Shown here: positions 27,368 to 36,039 of the stretch, piece after piece
Numbering within the stretch: position 1 is the stretch's first letter
Layout: every line of letters begins with the position of its first letter
Assembly (NCBI RefSeq): GCF_001931485.1
Contig: NZ_MSDV01000020.1
Location: forward strand, 53,268-117,267
DNA from: Burkholderia sp. SRS-W-2-2016
GTDB taxonomy: Bacteria; Pseudomonadota; Gammaproteobacteria; Burkholderiales; Burkholderiaceae
Length of the DNA stretch: 64,000 nucleotides
Reading direction: 5' to 3'
The notes under the pieces: model-generated
What the model was told of the DNA's origin: nothing
The model's input: only the letters and a program-made list of their open reading frames with translations
Database searches by the model: none
Translations under genes and position numbers: made by a program

Positions 27368-29866
27368 TCAGGCCGCCAGCTCCAGCGACTTCTCCAGCGC
27401 GTCCCGGCGTTTTTGCAGGCTCGCGAGCATGTCGAAGTCGGCCGGGAAATCGTCGACCTTCACGACCTCGGCGCCGAAGCGCGCGTAGTCGTCGAGCACG
27501 CGCCGCTCGTCCGCGTCGAGCAGACCTTGGCTTTGCGCGTGCTCGGTCCACGCGGCCAGTTGCGGCAGGCTTTGCGGCATCGGTTCGAGCAGCCCCTGTT
27601 TGACCGCGTCGCGCAGCTTCTGGTCGATCTGCGTGAAGCGCGGTTGCAGCGCGAACACCAGCTCGCCGTAGCCGAGCGCATCGACGTCCGGATGCGGCAC
27701 GTACGAGTCGGACACCAGCCGCTCGCGCGCGGCGCCCGGCGTTTGCATCAGTTCGGCGATCTCGCCGCCGAGCCGGTCCGACGGCTCGCGATGCGGCAGC
27801 CCGAACGGGAACGCGAGCACCCGCACCAGCGTCGCGGCGAGCCGGTTCGGATAGTTCGCGAGCACGCCGTCGAGCGCGTGCTGCGCCTTGTACAGCGAGT
27901 CTTCGACGCCCCAGCGCACGAGCGCAAGGTCGGCCTGCTGGCGGCCTTCGTCTTCGAAACGCTTGAGCGTCGCCGAGATCAGATAGAGCTGCGAGAGCAC
28001 GTCCCCGAGGCGCCCGGAGATGCGCTCGCGACGCTTCAGATCGCCGCCGAGCACGAACATCGACACGTCGGCGAGCAGCGCGAACACGGTCGCAAGCCGG
28101 GTGGCCGCGCGGTAGTACGGATGCAGCGGCGCATGCGCGCGGCGCGGCTTCGGAATCAGCGCGCCGCCGCCGAACCCATAGACGACGCTGCGCACCACGT
28201 TCGACAGCGTAAAGCTCAGATGTCCGAAGAATGCGGCGTCGAACTCGCGCAGCGCCTTCGCGCGATCCGGCTCCCGGGTCGCGCTCATTTCCTTCAGCAC
28301 GTACGGATGACAGCGGATCGCGCCCTGGCCGAAGATGATCAGGCAGCGCGTCAGAATATTCGCGCCTTCGACGGTGATCGCGATCGGCACCTGCTGATAC
28401 GCGCGCGCCAGAAAATTCGACGGCCCCATGCAGATGCCCTTGCCGGCGGCGACGTCCATCCCGTCGTTGATCACGCTGCGGGCGCGCTCGGTGATGTGGT
28501 ATTTGGCGATCGCCGAAATCACCGACGGCTTTTCGCCGAGGTCGACCGCATGCGCGGACAGCCGGCGCGCGGCGTCCATCACGTACAGGTTGCCGCCCAT
28601 CCGGCCGAGCGCTTCCTGCACGCCCTCGAACTTGCCGACGGCGGTGCGGAACTGCCGCCGGATCGCCGCGTACGCGCCGGTGCCGCGCACCGCGATCTTC
28701 GCCATCCCGACATTCGACGACGGCAGCGAAATCGCCCGGCCCGCGGCCAGACATTCCATCAGCATGCGCCAGCCGTTACCGACCTGGTCGCGCCCGCCGA
28801 TCACCCAGTCGAGCGGAATGAACACGTCCTTGCCCGAGTTCGGGCCGTTCTGGAACACCGCGTTCAGCGGCCAGTGCCGGCGGCCGATGTTCACGCCCGG
28901 GTGGTCGGTCGGAATCAGCGCGCAGGTGATGCCGGGTTCGTCGTTCGCGCCGAGCAGATGGTCGGGATCGAGCGCGCGGAACGCGAGGCCGAGCACGGTC
29001 GCGATCGGCCCGAGCGTGATGTAGCGCTTGTCCCACGTGACCCGGAAACCGAGCGTTTCGCGGCCGTCATGAATCCCCTTGCAGACGATGCCGACATCCG
29101 GAATCGCGGCCGCGTCGGAGCCCGCGTACGGGCTCGTCAGTGCGAAGCAGGGGATGTCCTCGCCGCGCGCGAGCCGCGGCAGATAGTGGTTTTTCTGCGC
29201 TTCGGTGCCGTAGTGCATCAGCAGTTCGGCGGGCCCGAGCGAGTTCGGCACCATCACCGACACCGCCGCGGCCGAGCAGCGCGTCGCGAGCTTCATGATG
29301 ACCTGCGAATGCGCGTACGCGGAGAACTGTTTGCCGCCGTACTGCTTCGGAATGATCATGCCGAGAAAGCCGCGCTCCTTGACGAAGTGCCACGTTTGCG
29401 GCGACAGGTCCTGCCAGACCATCGTGGTTTCCCAGTCGTTCGCGAGGTCGCACAGCTGCTCGCATTCGACGTCGAGAAACGATTGTTCTTCGGCGGTCAG
29501 CGTGGCGGGGCCGTAGCCGAGCAGCGTGTCCCAATGCGGGCGGCCCGAGAACAGTTGCGCGTCCCACCAGACGGTGCCGGCTTCGATCGCGTCGCGCTCG
29601 GTCGGCGACATCTGCGGCAGGATCTTGCGGAACAGCTCGAATACGGGTTGGGTCAGCCACGCGCGGCGCAGCGGCTTGAGCGTCAGCACCAGCGCGGGGA
29701 GCACGAACACGAGCGCGAGCACGGTGGTGAGCACGGGACCCGCCGCGCCGCTCAGGTGCGCGGCCGCGACCCACACGATCAGCGCGGCGAGCCACCAGGC
29801 GGCGCGGGCCTGGACGTAGACGAGGGCGAGCGCGGCGACGACGAGCGCGAGCATGAACCACGGCAT
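27368..29866 (-). CDS. fadE: Acyl-CoA dehydrogenase, FadE type
   Basis: An 832-residue membrane-associated acyl-CoA dehydrogenase, close to the size of Escherichia coli FadE. Residues 1-65 hold membrane helices, the FAD-dependent dehydrogenase core runs from about 90 to 520 (including FALTSPYAGSDAAAIPD), and a C-terminal DUF1974-type domain follows. It makes the first oxidation of beta-oxidation. I start it at ATG 29866, preceded by AGGAGG; a longer frame upstream lacks a site and is Arg-rich. It is the first enzyme gene after the TetR gene in the block. Confidence 0.92.
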   Translation of the reverse strand: MPWFMLALVVAALALVYVQARAAWWLAALIVWVAAAHLSGAAGPVLTTVLALVFVLPALVLTLKPLRRAWLTQPVFELFRKILPQMSPTERDAIEAGTVWWDAQLFSGRPHWDTLLGYGPATLTAEEQSFLDVECEQLCDLANDWETTMVWQDLSPQTWHFVKERGFLGMIIPKQYGGKQFSAYAHSQVIMKLATRCSAAAVSVMVPNSLGPAELLMHYGTEAQKNHYLPRLARGEDIPCFALTSPYAGSDAAAIPDVGIVCKGIHDGRETLGFRVTWDKRYITLGPIATVLGLAFRALDPDHLLGANDEPGITCALIPTDHPGVNIGRRHWPLNAVFQNGPNSGKDVFIPLDWVIGGRDQVGNGWRMLMECLAAGRAISLPSSNVGMAKIAVRGTGAYAAIRRQFRTAVGKFEGVQEALGRMGGNLYVMDAARRLSAHAVDLGEKPSVISAIAKYHITERARSVINDGMDVAAGKGICMGPSNFLARAYQQVPIAITVEGANILTRCLIIFGQGAIRCHPYVLKEMSATREPDRAKALREFDAAFFGHLSFTLSNVVRSVVYGFGGGALIPKPRRAHAPLHPYYRAATRLATVFALLADVSMFVLGGDLKRRERISGRLGDVLSQLYLISATLKRFEDEGRQQADLALVRWGVEDSLYKAQHALDGVLANYPNRLAATLVRVLAFPFGLPHREPSDRLGGEIAELMQTPGAARERLVSDSYVPHPDVDALGYGELVFALQPRFTQIDQKLRDAVKQGLLEPMPQSLPQLAAWTEHAQSQGLLDADERRVLDDYARFGAEVVKVDDFPADFDMLASLQKRRDALEKSLELAA

Positions 29867-30215
29867 GACGTTTCCTCCTGTTTCGATACGGCGTGCGAAC
29901 GCATCCGCGACAGCATGGACGGCTCGCGTTCTGTCGATCTGTTTATCGGTGGTGTTGCAATTGCCGCGCCATCCGCGCGGCGGGGTGTTGCGTGGTGCGG
30001 GTGGGGTTATCCGGCGGGCCCGTGCTGACTGCGTTGAGCGCTTGATGCGGGTGTGATCGGTTCGGCGCGCGCACGCCGTTCGGCTGTGCAACGTCGGCGT
30101 CGTGGCAGGGTAGGCAGCGGGTCAGCGGGTTTCATCAGCGACAGGCCGTTGTGCTGGTGGTGGGCGGACGGCTCCGGCGGGAGCCGTCCATCACGATGCG
30201 TGCGCGAGCAGGCCG
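29867..30215. other. Intergenic region between tetR and fadE
   Basis: This 349-bp gap follows the tetR stop and precedes fadE on the minus strand. It has a strong hairpin (30166-30189) near the tetR end and AGGAGG before fadE. I found no copy of the inverted repeat seen upstream of tetR and no gene. The hairpin suggests tetR and fadE are separate transcripts. Confidence 0.5.
30166..30189 (-). terminator. Hairpin downstream of tetR
   Basis: GGACGGCTCC and GGAGCCGTCC form a perfect 10-bp stem with a 4-base loop, 27 bp past the tetR stop. There is no U-tract after it on the minus strand, so termination strength is uncertain. Confidence 0.45.
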
Positions 30216-31172
30216 TCACACGGTGCCGTGCAACGCGTGCTGGAACGCCAGTGGCGCTGCTTCGATAGCGCCGCCGCGCGTGCCGTCGCCGGCCGCGTCA
30301 CCGCCGATCGAGCGGGACGCTTGCGTGGTCTCGTTCGAGGCGGCCTGCGAGAGCGTCGTGCCATTGGCGCCGTCGTGCCGCTCCGGCTGCGCTTGCGCCT
30401 GCTGCGCTTGCGCCTGCGTGCCTTGCTGCGCGCAGGCCGCCGCGCCGTCCAGACCGTCCGCGTTGCCGTCGGCCGCATCGCCCAGCACCGCGGCGAACGT
30501 GGCCAGTTGCGAGCTGTCCGGCAGCGGCGCCTTCAGCGCGGCGACCATCAGCGACGCGAGCCGCGCGATCAGCTGCAGATCGTCCATCGACTTGCCTTGC
30601 GAGAACTCGGACAGCAGGCTGTCGGTATCGGTGCCGGCCAGCACGCCGGACAGCGCGCCGATCGCGAAGTGCAGCCGCCAGCCGAGTTCCTCGCGCGGCA
30701 GATGCGGCAGCGCGCGCTGGAACGCATCGAAGAAACGCACCGCGACCGACTCGTAATGCGCGTTCAGAAAGTCGCGGATGAACGACGACGGATCGGTGTA
30801 TGCGCGCCCGAGCAGACGCAAAAACGCCTTGCCGCCGACGCGCGGATCGCGCGACAGGCGCAGCGCCGGAATGAACATCGCGCCGAGCACGTGCTCGCAG
30901 GTCAGGCGCTCGCCGAGCAGCGCGTCGAAGCGGTCGAGCAGCTTCAGGCGCTCCTGGTTGAGCCGGTCCAGGCGCCGCGACAGCATCGAGTGAATCAGCG
31001 ATTCCTTGCTGCCGAAGTGATAGTTGACCGCCGCCAGATTCACTTCGGCACGCGAAGTAATCTGCCGCAGCGACATGGCTTCATAACCGCAATCGATGAA
31101 CAGCGTCTCGGCCGCGTCGAGAATGCGGGACTTGGTATCGCCGGCGTGCCGGCCTGTTGTGCGAACTGCCAT
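30216..31172 (-). CDS. TetR-family regulator, PsrA-like
   Basis: A 318-residue regulator. The helix-turn-helix lies at about 14-60 (RILDAAETLFIDCGYEAMSL, then EVNLAAVNYHFGSKESLI), and the ligand domain extends to about 225. The DNA-binding segment closely resembles PsrA, which senses long-chain fatty acyl groups and represses fatty acid genes in Pseudomonas. An extra tail of about 90 residues is Gln/Ala-rich and low complexity. GGGAG precedes the start and a perfect inverted repeat lies about 46 bp upstream, so it is probably autoregulated and controls the fad block beside it. Confidence 0.85.
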   Translation of the reverse strand: MAVRTTGRHAGDTKSRILDAAETLFIDCGYEAMSLRQITSRAEVNLAAVNYHFGSKESLIHSMLSRRLDRLNQERLKLLDRFDALLGERLTCEHVLGAMFIPALRLSRDPRVGGKAFLRLLGRAYTDPSSFIRDFLNAHYESVAVRFFDAFQRALPHLPREELGWRLHFAIGALSGVLAGTDTDSLLSEFSQGKSMDDLQLIARLASLMVAALKAPLPDSSQLATFAAVLGDAADGNADGLDGAAACAQQGTQAQAQQAQAQPERHDGANGTTLSQAASNETTQASRSIGGDAAGDGTRGGAIEAAPLAFQHALHGTV

Positions 31173-31217
31173 ATTGCGTCTCCCAGTTGCCGGACTTGCC
31201 GGCTCGCAAACAAGCGA

Positions 31218-31235
31218 TTCAAATTCGTATTTGAA
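31218..31235. promoter_or_regulatory. Inverted repeat, candidate TetR/PsrA operator
   Basis: TTCAAATTCGTATTTGAA is a perfect inverted repeat with 7-bp arms (TTCAAAT/ATTTGAA) and a 4-base centre. It lies 46 bp upstream of the tetR start in an AT-rich promoter-like stretch. Its CAAA...TTTG layout resembles PsrA sites (CAAAC with GTTTG arms). Confidence 0.65.
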
Positions 31236-31360
31236 ACAACCGTTTTTTTAGGATAAGGAAAGTGGATAGGGGCGATCAAGGGTCCGTCTCGACTAACTCC
31301 TCTAGAAGACCTGACGAGGGTCGACTTTTCCCGGCTGCGCGGTTCGTCGATTCCGCGCGG

Positions 31361-31398
31361 AAAATAAAAAAGGCCGTTCCGAACGAATCGGAACGGCC
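31361..31398 (-). terminator. Rho-independent terminator (minus strand)
   Basis: GGCCGTTCCGA (31372-31382) and TCGGAACGGCC (31388-31398) pair perfectly over 11 bp with a 5-base loop. On the minus strand the stem is followed by TTTTTTATTTT (31371-31361), a full U-tract. Confidence 0.85.
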
Positions 31399-31483
31399 TC
31401 GTATGGCTGGCAATCTGGTTTGGCCGCGCATCCCTCGCGGTTCGACCCGCGGGTTGCGCATAGGTGACGCGCTGTGGCGTCGT

Positions 31484-31540
31484 GGCGGTTCGAACCGCCT
31501 TGGCGGCTATTGTGCCCTGGAACGCGCCGGCACAATAGCC
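31484..31540. other. Two adjacent perfect inverted repeats
   Basis: GGCGGTTCGAACCGCC (31484-31499) is a 16-bp palindrome. Five bases later GGCTATTGTGCC (31505-31516) and GGCACAATAGCC (31529-31540) form a 12-bp stem with a 12-base loop. Neither has a U-tract. They could be the body of a structured RNA ending at the 31361-31398 terminator. Confidence 0.45.
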
Positions 31541-31608
31541 GTTTAGTTCGAACGCTTTAAGCTCGGTGATGTGAGGCTGGCGGGGGCTTCATCCGCGGCC
31601 TTCGCACG

Positions 31609-31659
31609 CCAACCTCATGCGTCACCTTATGCGTTCACCTCATGCGCTCACCTCATGCG
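31609..31659 (-). repeat. 12/13-bp tandem array with repeated stop codons at the MFS gene end
   Basis: Four units (31647-31659, 31634-31646, 31622-31633, 31609-31621) carry CGCATGAGG or CGCATAAGG on the minus strand. The first unit contains the gene's own TGA (31653-31655); further TGA, TAA and TGA follow at spacings of 13, 13 and 12 bp, covering all three frames. Confidence 0.85.
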
Positions 31660-32888
31660 TGTCCGCCCGCCGTCTGCGCGCTCAACTCGCGCGCCGACTG
31701 CGTCATATCGATGCCGCGCCGCTCGCGGCTGAACGGAATCAGCGCGCAGATCACGATCGCGACGATGCCGATCACGACCGCCATCACCAGCGCATAGTTG
31801 TTGCCGTGCATTTCGGCGATCTTCGATTGCAGCGGCCCGTTGACCGACGCGATCAGATTGCCGAGCTGATACACGAGACCGGGGAAGGTCGCGCGGATTT
31901 CGTCGGGCGAGATTTCGTTCAGGTGCACCGGGATCACGCCCCACGCGCCTTGCACCGAGATCTGCATCAGGAACGCGCCGAGCGCGAGCAGCACCGGCGT
32001 GCTCGAGAACGCCCACAGCGGCAGCACCGGCAGCGCGATCAGCGCGGAGATGAAGATCGCGCGTTTGCGGCCGATCTTCTCCGACGCCCAGCCGAAGAAC
32101 AGCCCGCCGCAGATCGCGCCGAGGTTCAGCGTGATCGTGATCCACGACACCGTGTGCGCGTCGAACTGATGCTGTACGCGCAGGAAGGTCGGATACAGAT
32201 CCTGCGAGCCGTGCGAGAAGAAGTTGAACGCGGTCATCAGGATGATCGCGTAGATCGACAGACCGAGATTCTGCTTGAGCGTCGCGACGAGACCCGGACG
32301 GGCGCGTTTTTCGAGCGTCTTGAACGCGGGCGATTCCGGCACGTGCGCGCGGATATACAGCACCAGCAGCGCCGGCAGCACGCCGACGAAGAACATCCCG
32401 CGCCAGCCGATGTATTGATAGAACACGCCGAACACGATCGATGCGAGCAGATAGCCGCTCGGATAGCCGGCCTGCAACAGCCCGGAGACGATGCCGCGCG
32501 ATTTCGGCGGCACGGTTTCCATTGTCAGCGCGCCGCCGACGCCCCATTCGCCGCCCATCGCGATACCGAACAGCGCGCGCAGGATCAGCAGCGTCATCAG
32601 GTTCGGCGACAGACCGGACAGCAATTCGAGCAGCGAGAAACACGCGATATTGACCATCAGCGTCGGACGGCGGCCGTATTTGTCGGCGAGCCAGCCGAAA
32701 ATCAGCGCGCCGAGCGGACGCATCATTAACGTCAGCATGATCGCGACCGCGACCGACGGAATATCGGTATTGAATTCCTGGGCGATATCTTTCAGCACGA
32801 ATACCATCAGAAAGAAATCGAATGCGTCGAGCGTCCAGCCGAGATACGCGGCGATCGTGACGTTTCTTTGTTCCCGAGTCCAGCTCAT
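31653..32888 (-). CDS. MFS transporter, sialate/carboxylate:H+ symporter type
   Basis: A 411-residue twelve-helix transporter. MFS signatures are present: GWTLDAFDFFLMVFVL in helix 1 (the D-D-F pattern of the SHS/metabolite:H+ symporter families), GWLADKYGRRP in loop 2-3 and GWASEKIGRKRA in loop 8-9. Relatives carry lactate, sialate or similar carboxylates with protons; I cannot assign the substrate. AGGAGA precedes the start. Confidence 0.8.
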   Translation of the reverse strand: MSWTREQRNVTIAAYLGWTLDAFDFFLMVFVLKDIAQEFNTDIPSVAVAIMLTLMMRPLGALIFGWLADKYGRRPTLMVNIACFSLLELLSGLSPNLMTLLILRALFGIAMGGEWGVGGALTMETVPPKSRGIVSGLLQAGYPSGYLLASIVFGVFYQYIGWRGMFFVGVLPALLVLYIRAHVPESPAFKTLEKRARPGLVATLKQNLGLSIYAIILMTAFNFFSHGSQDLYPTFLRVQHQFDAHTVSWITITLNLGAICGGLFFGWASEKIGRKRAIFISALIALPVLPLWAFSSTPVLLALGAFLMQISVQGAWGVIPVHLNEISPDEIRATFPGLVYQLGNLIASVNGPLQSKIAEMHGNNYALVMAVVIGIVAIVICALIPFSRERRGIDMTQSARELSAQTAGGHA

Positions 32889-33188
32889 TGATTGTTCTCC
32901 TGTGTCTCCATAAACCCGCGTTTTAGCGCGGGTGGCTCGCGGCCCGCTGCGCCTTATGCGAGGCGGCTGTGGCCGAGTGTACGCCGAGAGTTAAGCGCTT
33001 GCATGATTCAGCCCGGGCTTATCGGTGTTAATCCCGACAGCAAATTTCGTGCTGAATCCGCAATGCATGCTTAATGTCTGGTAAATGTAATTGTTGTATT
33101 AAAGACGTCGGTTATTGTGTTTGTTATTTGTAAAGTCAATTCGGCTTTTACGGCTGCCCGTCATTCAGCATATGTGAAATGGGCCGGG
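32889..33188. other. Intergenic region upstream of the MFS gene
   Basis: This 300-bp gap is AT-rich in its left-to-middle part (33060-33140). It includes a minus-strand TTGACT (33134-33139) that could be a -35 element, but the -10 partner is poor. It is most simply the MFS promoter region plus the yihY 3' end. No gene seen. Confidence 0.4.
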
Positions 33189-34088
33189 TTAATCAGCACC
33201 GCCGACACGGCCGGCATTGCCGCTCGCGCGGCACAGCGCGGCGGTGACTTCCGAGCCGAGCAGAAACACCACCGCGCAGAAGTACAGCCACATCATCAGC
33301 ACCGCCAGCGAGCCGGCCGCGCCGAAGACGCCGGCGGTGCCCGCATGCGCGAGATAAAGACTGAACAGATGCCGGCCCACGGTGAACAGCAGGCTCGCCA
33401 CCGCGCCGCCGACGAGCGCGGGCCGCAGCGGCACCGAGGTGTCGGGCAGCCACTTGATCAGCGCGCCCAGGCCGAGCGCGAGAATGACAAAACCGAATAG
33501 CGATTGCACCACCTGGGCGATCGTGCCCAGCGTCGAATTACCGAAGATCATCCCGCCGAGCGTGGTGATCGCCGCATCGAGCACCAGCGACACGACCAGC
33601 AGAAAGCTCAGACCGATCAGCAGTCCGATCGACACGAGGCGCGCGCGCAGCACCAGCGCGATCCCGGCGATTCCTTTGCGCGACTGCGCGGCGAACACGA
33701 TATCGAGCGCGGTATTGAGCGACCCGAACGTCGCCGACGCGCCGACCAGCAACAGCGCGATCGAGAACGCCGCGGCGATGCCGCTGCCGCCCGCGTAATG
33801 CGCGTGGACGACGATGTCCTGCATCGCCTGCGCGGCTTCTTTGCCGAGCAGAAACTGCACCTGCGCGAAGAAGCGCCCCTGAGCGATGTCGCGGCCGAAG
33901 ATCCAGCCGATCACCGCGAGCACCAGCAGCAGGGTCGGCGCCAGTGAAAACGCCGAGTAGAACGCGATGCTCGCGCCGAGCATCGGGCAGCGGTCCGACA
34001 TGAAGCGGGTGACGGTATCGCTCGCGACGTGGATCGGGCGGAAGCGGCCGGTGGAGCGGGGCGACGCGTACGGTGGCGTTTTCTGCAT
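33189..34088 (-). CDS. YihY/UPF0761 family inner-membrane protein
   Basis: A 299-residue protein with about six membrane helices. The N-terminal motif DRCPMLGASIAFYSAFSLAPTLLL and the C-terminal GTAGVFGAAGSLAVLMMWLY are characteristic of the YihY (formerly RNase BN) family. Older annotations call it a ribonuclease, which has been corrected; its real role is unknown. The start has AGAGGA upstream. It is divergent from the next gene. Confidence 0.85.
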   Translation of the reverse strand: MQKTPPYASPRSTGRFRPIHVASDTVTRFMSDRCPMLGASIAFYSAFSLAPTLLLVLAVIGWIFGRDIAQGRFFAQVQFLLGKEAAQAMQDIVVHAHYAGGSGIAAAFSIALLLVGASATFGSLNTALDIVFAAQSRKGIAGIALVLRARLVSIGLLIGLSFLLVVSLVLDAAITTLGGMIFGNSTLGTIAQVVQSLFGFVILALGLGALIKWLPDTSVPLRPALVGGAVASLLFTVGRHLFSLYLAHAGTAGVFGAAGSLAVLMMWLYFCAVVFLLGSEVTAALCRASGNAGRVGGAD

Positions 34089-34296
34089 GGTGTCCTCTGC
34101 ATGCGGCGCTCGCGCGAACCGGTGCGCTTCGCTCGATCGACGCGGTAAAGATGGTCCTTGCGCGTTAGCTACAGCACGACGCGCGCCAGCTCTTTACGCG
34201 GATGGCCCGGCGCGTGCCGCGGGGGACGTTTGAAGCGCGCGCCGCTCTTCGCTACCCTTCGTTATCCTTCATCCATCCCTCTGCCAGGTCGCCGTC

Positions 34297-36039
34297 ATGT
34301 CGTTGCCGCCTTCGTCATCGTCTTCGTTGCCCGACGCGCTGCTTGCTGCGCTGCTCACCTCAGTCGCGCGGCGTTATCGCCTGCCGGCGCTTGCCGCCGT
34401 GTGCGTGCCCACTGAGCAGGCCAGCGCGGCGACGCTGCTCGCGCTGGCGATCGACGAGGCGCGCGACGCGATTGCACGCGGCGAGGCGCCCGAGCCATCG
34501 AACGCACGGCTTTTCACCGGCGCGCTCGCGCGGCTGATCCGCGAGGCGCTGCGCGAGAAGGGCGGCGATCCGATGTTTCAGGCGATGCTGCTGCGGCATC
34601 GCACGGCGGTAGTGCGCGAATATGCGTCGCTGGCCGCGCATGCGGAGCGGGACCGTCGCCAGATTCACGCGAGCATCAATGGGATCGCGCATCCGGCCAA
34701 GCAGCAGAGGCTCGACGCGGGAGCGCAGCGCGACGCGCTGAGCCGGCTGCACGCACTGGCGTTCGCCGAAGCGTGGGCGCAGTTCGGCGACGCGTTGCAA
34801 GCCGCGCTCGATGCGCCGGAACTTGCCCACGACGCCGCGCTCCAGCGCAACCTCGCGCAACTGCTGGGCAGCGCCGAATTGCAGCGCTTGCAACGCCTCG
34901 ATGCGCTCGCGACGGACCAGCAGGTGCGCGGTTATCAGGCGCTGTGGGAGCGACAGGGGCCGCGTCCCGGCAGCTCAAGCGCACTCGCGCGCGGCGTCAG
35001 TGCGAAGCAGCGCGGCGCCGAGGTCGAGGCGCTGGCGAGCGACGCGCTCGAAACGCTCGCGCGGCGACTGAACGAGGCGTGCCAGCGGCAGGATGGAGAG
35101 CCGCCTTTCGCTTCGTACTGCGTCGTAAATTCGATGCGCGTGCCGGCGACGATCCCGGCCAGCCACGAGCGCGCGAAAACCGAATGGGACGCGGTGCTGT
35201 TGCGGCGGACGCGGGCGTTGCCGCCCAATGCGCTTGCGGGGGCTGCTGCGGATACGTGGGACCTATGTCTGCTGGTCGAAGCGAAAGCATCCGTCGACGC
35301 CGCCACCACCGATCTGCCGCGCCTTTTGCGCGGTCTGACGCTGCTGGCGCACGCGGACCCCGCCACCGTCTACTCGTTTCAGACGCAGCAGGGCACGGTC
35401 CAACTGAACGGCGCGTCGCTTGCCGCATTGCGCACCGACGAGGCGGCGCTCGCGCGAACCGTGCTCTATTGCTGCGACGCGCCCGCCGACACCGCGCCGC
35501 GCGTGCTGAATCCGGCGAGCCGGATGCAGTTGCTGTCGGCGCCGGCGAGTCTGGAATTCGCGAGTGCGCTCGCGGACGAGCGCGCCGCCGCCGACGCGGA
35601 CCTCGAACCGGTGTGGCGCGAGTTGCTCGAAGCGCCGCGCTGGCGCGCGGTGCTCAATCAATATGTGACGCTGCGCCAGGTCCGCGATCTGATGGTGCAC
35701 GCGGACGATTTGCGCGATGCAGTCGCCGCGGCGCCCGGGGCAGGCGCGCGCGTTGCTACGAGCGTGAGACCTTCCACTCAACCAGGAGCGGCAATGGACA
35801 CGCAGCCGAAGCGACTATCGGACACGCAGGTGCAGGTCGAAAGCAAGATCTATGGGTATCGTTCGCGCGAGGAGGCGGATCGATTCATGCAATGTTTGCG
35901 CGACGGCGAGGCCAACTGGTGTGTCGCCGACTGTCCGCCGCAGACCGTGGTCGATGCCTATCCGGCGGGCGCGCGCAAAGGCGCGGGCGCGGGTATTACG
36001 ATCGGGCCGCCGTCGGGCGGGTTCGATAAGGACGAGTAG
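34297..36039 (+). CDS. Unassigned protein with a PD-(D/E)XK-like motif set
   Basis: A 580-residue protein that I do not recognise as a named family. Residues 1-220 are helical and rich in Ala, Leu, Arg and Gln. Residues 235-350 carry the spacing of a PD-(D/E)XK nuclease core: a helix with acidic residues in RGAEVEALASDALETL (Glu242/Glu244), a strand ending in EWDAVLL (Asp298), and LCLLVEAKAS (Glu328-x-Lys330). After residue 350 is a mixed region. A final 81-residue block starts at an internal Met with its own ribosome site (AGGAG at 35784-35788, ATG 35794) and could be made separately. It has no signal peptide, so a cytoplasmic DNA- or RNA-acting role is inferred only from the motif set. Confidence 0.6.
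   Translation: MSLPPSSSSSLPDALLAALLTSVARRYRLPALAAVCVPTEQASAATLLALAIDEARDAIARGEAPEPSNARLFTGALARLIREALREKGGDPMFQAMLLRHRTAVVREYASLAAHAERDRRQIHASINGIAHPAKQQRLDAGAQRDALSRLHALAFAEAWAQFGDALQAALDAPELAHDAALQRNLAQLLGSAELQRLQRLDALATDQQVRGYQALWERQGPRPGSSSALARGVSAKQRGAEVEALASDALETLARRLNEACQRQDGEPPFASYCVVNSMRVPATIPASHERAKTEWDAVLLRRTRALPPNALAGAAADTWDLCLLVEAKASVDAATTDLPRLLRGLTLLAHADPATVYSFQTQQGTVQLNGASLAALRTDEAALARTVLYCCDAPADTAPRVLNPASRMQLLSAPASLEFASALADERAAADADLEPVWRELLEAPRWRAVLNQYVTLRQVRDLMVHADDLRDAVAAAPGAGARVATSVRPSTQPGAAMDTQPKRLSDTQVQVESKIYGYRSREEADRFMQCLRDGEANWCVADCPPQTVVDAYPAGARKGAGAGITIGPPSGGFDKDE

Larger units (their letters stand above)
31173..31652. other. Intergenic region between the MFS gene and tetR
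   Basis: This 480-bp gap lies between two minus-strand genes. From right to left it contains the end of a tandem array (31609-31659), two inverted repeats (31484-31540), a minus-strand terminator (31361-31398) and the tetR operator candidate (31218-31235). The terminator lies about 255 bp after the MFS stop, so either the MFS mRNA has a long structured 3' UTR or a separate short RNA ends here. No protein gene is convincing. Confidence 0.55.

Noticed and set aside
27233..30028. A 931-codon plus-strand frame antisense to fadE
   Set aside because: fadE motifs and ribosome site support the minus strand; the antisense product has shadow-frame composition.
31484..31540. tRNA-like T-arm (GGTTCGAACC) in the intergenic region
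   Set aside because: The stem-loop geometry of a T-arm does not fit, and no acceptor or anticodon arms can be formed; it is a plain palindrome.
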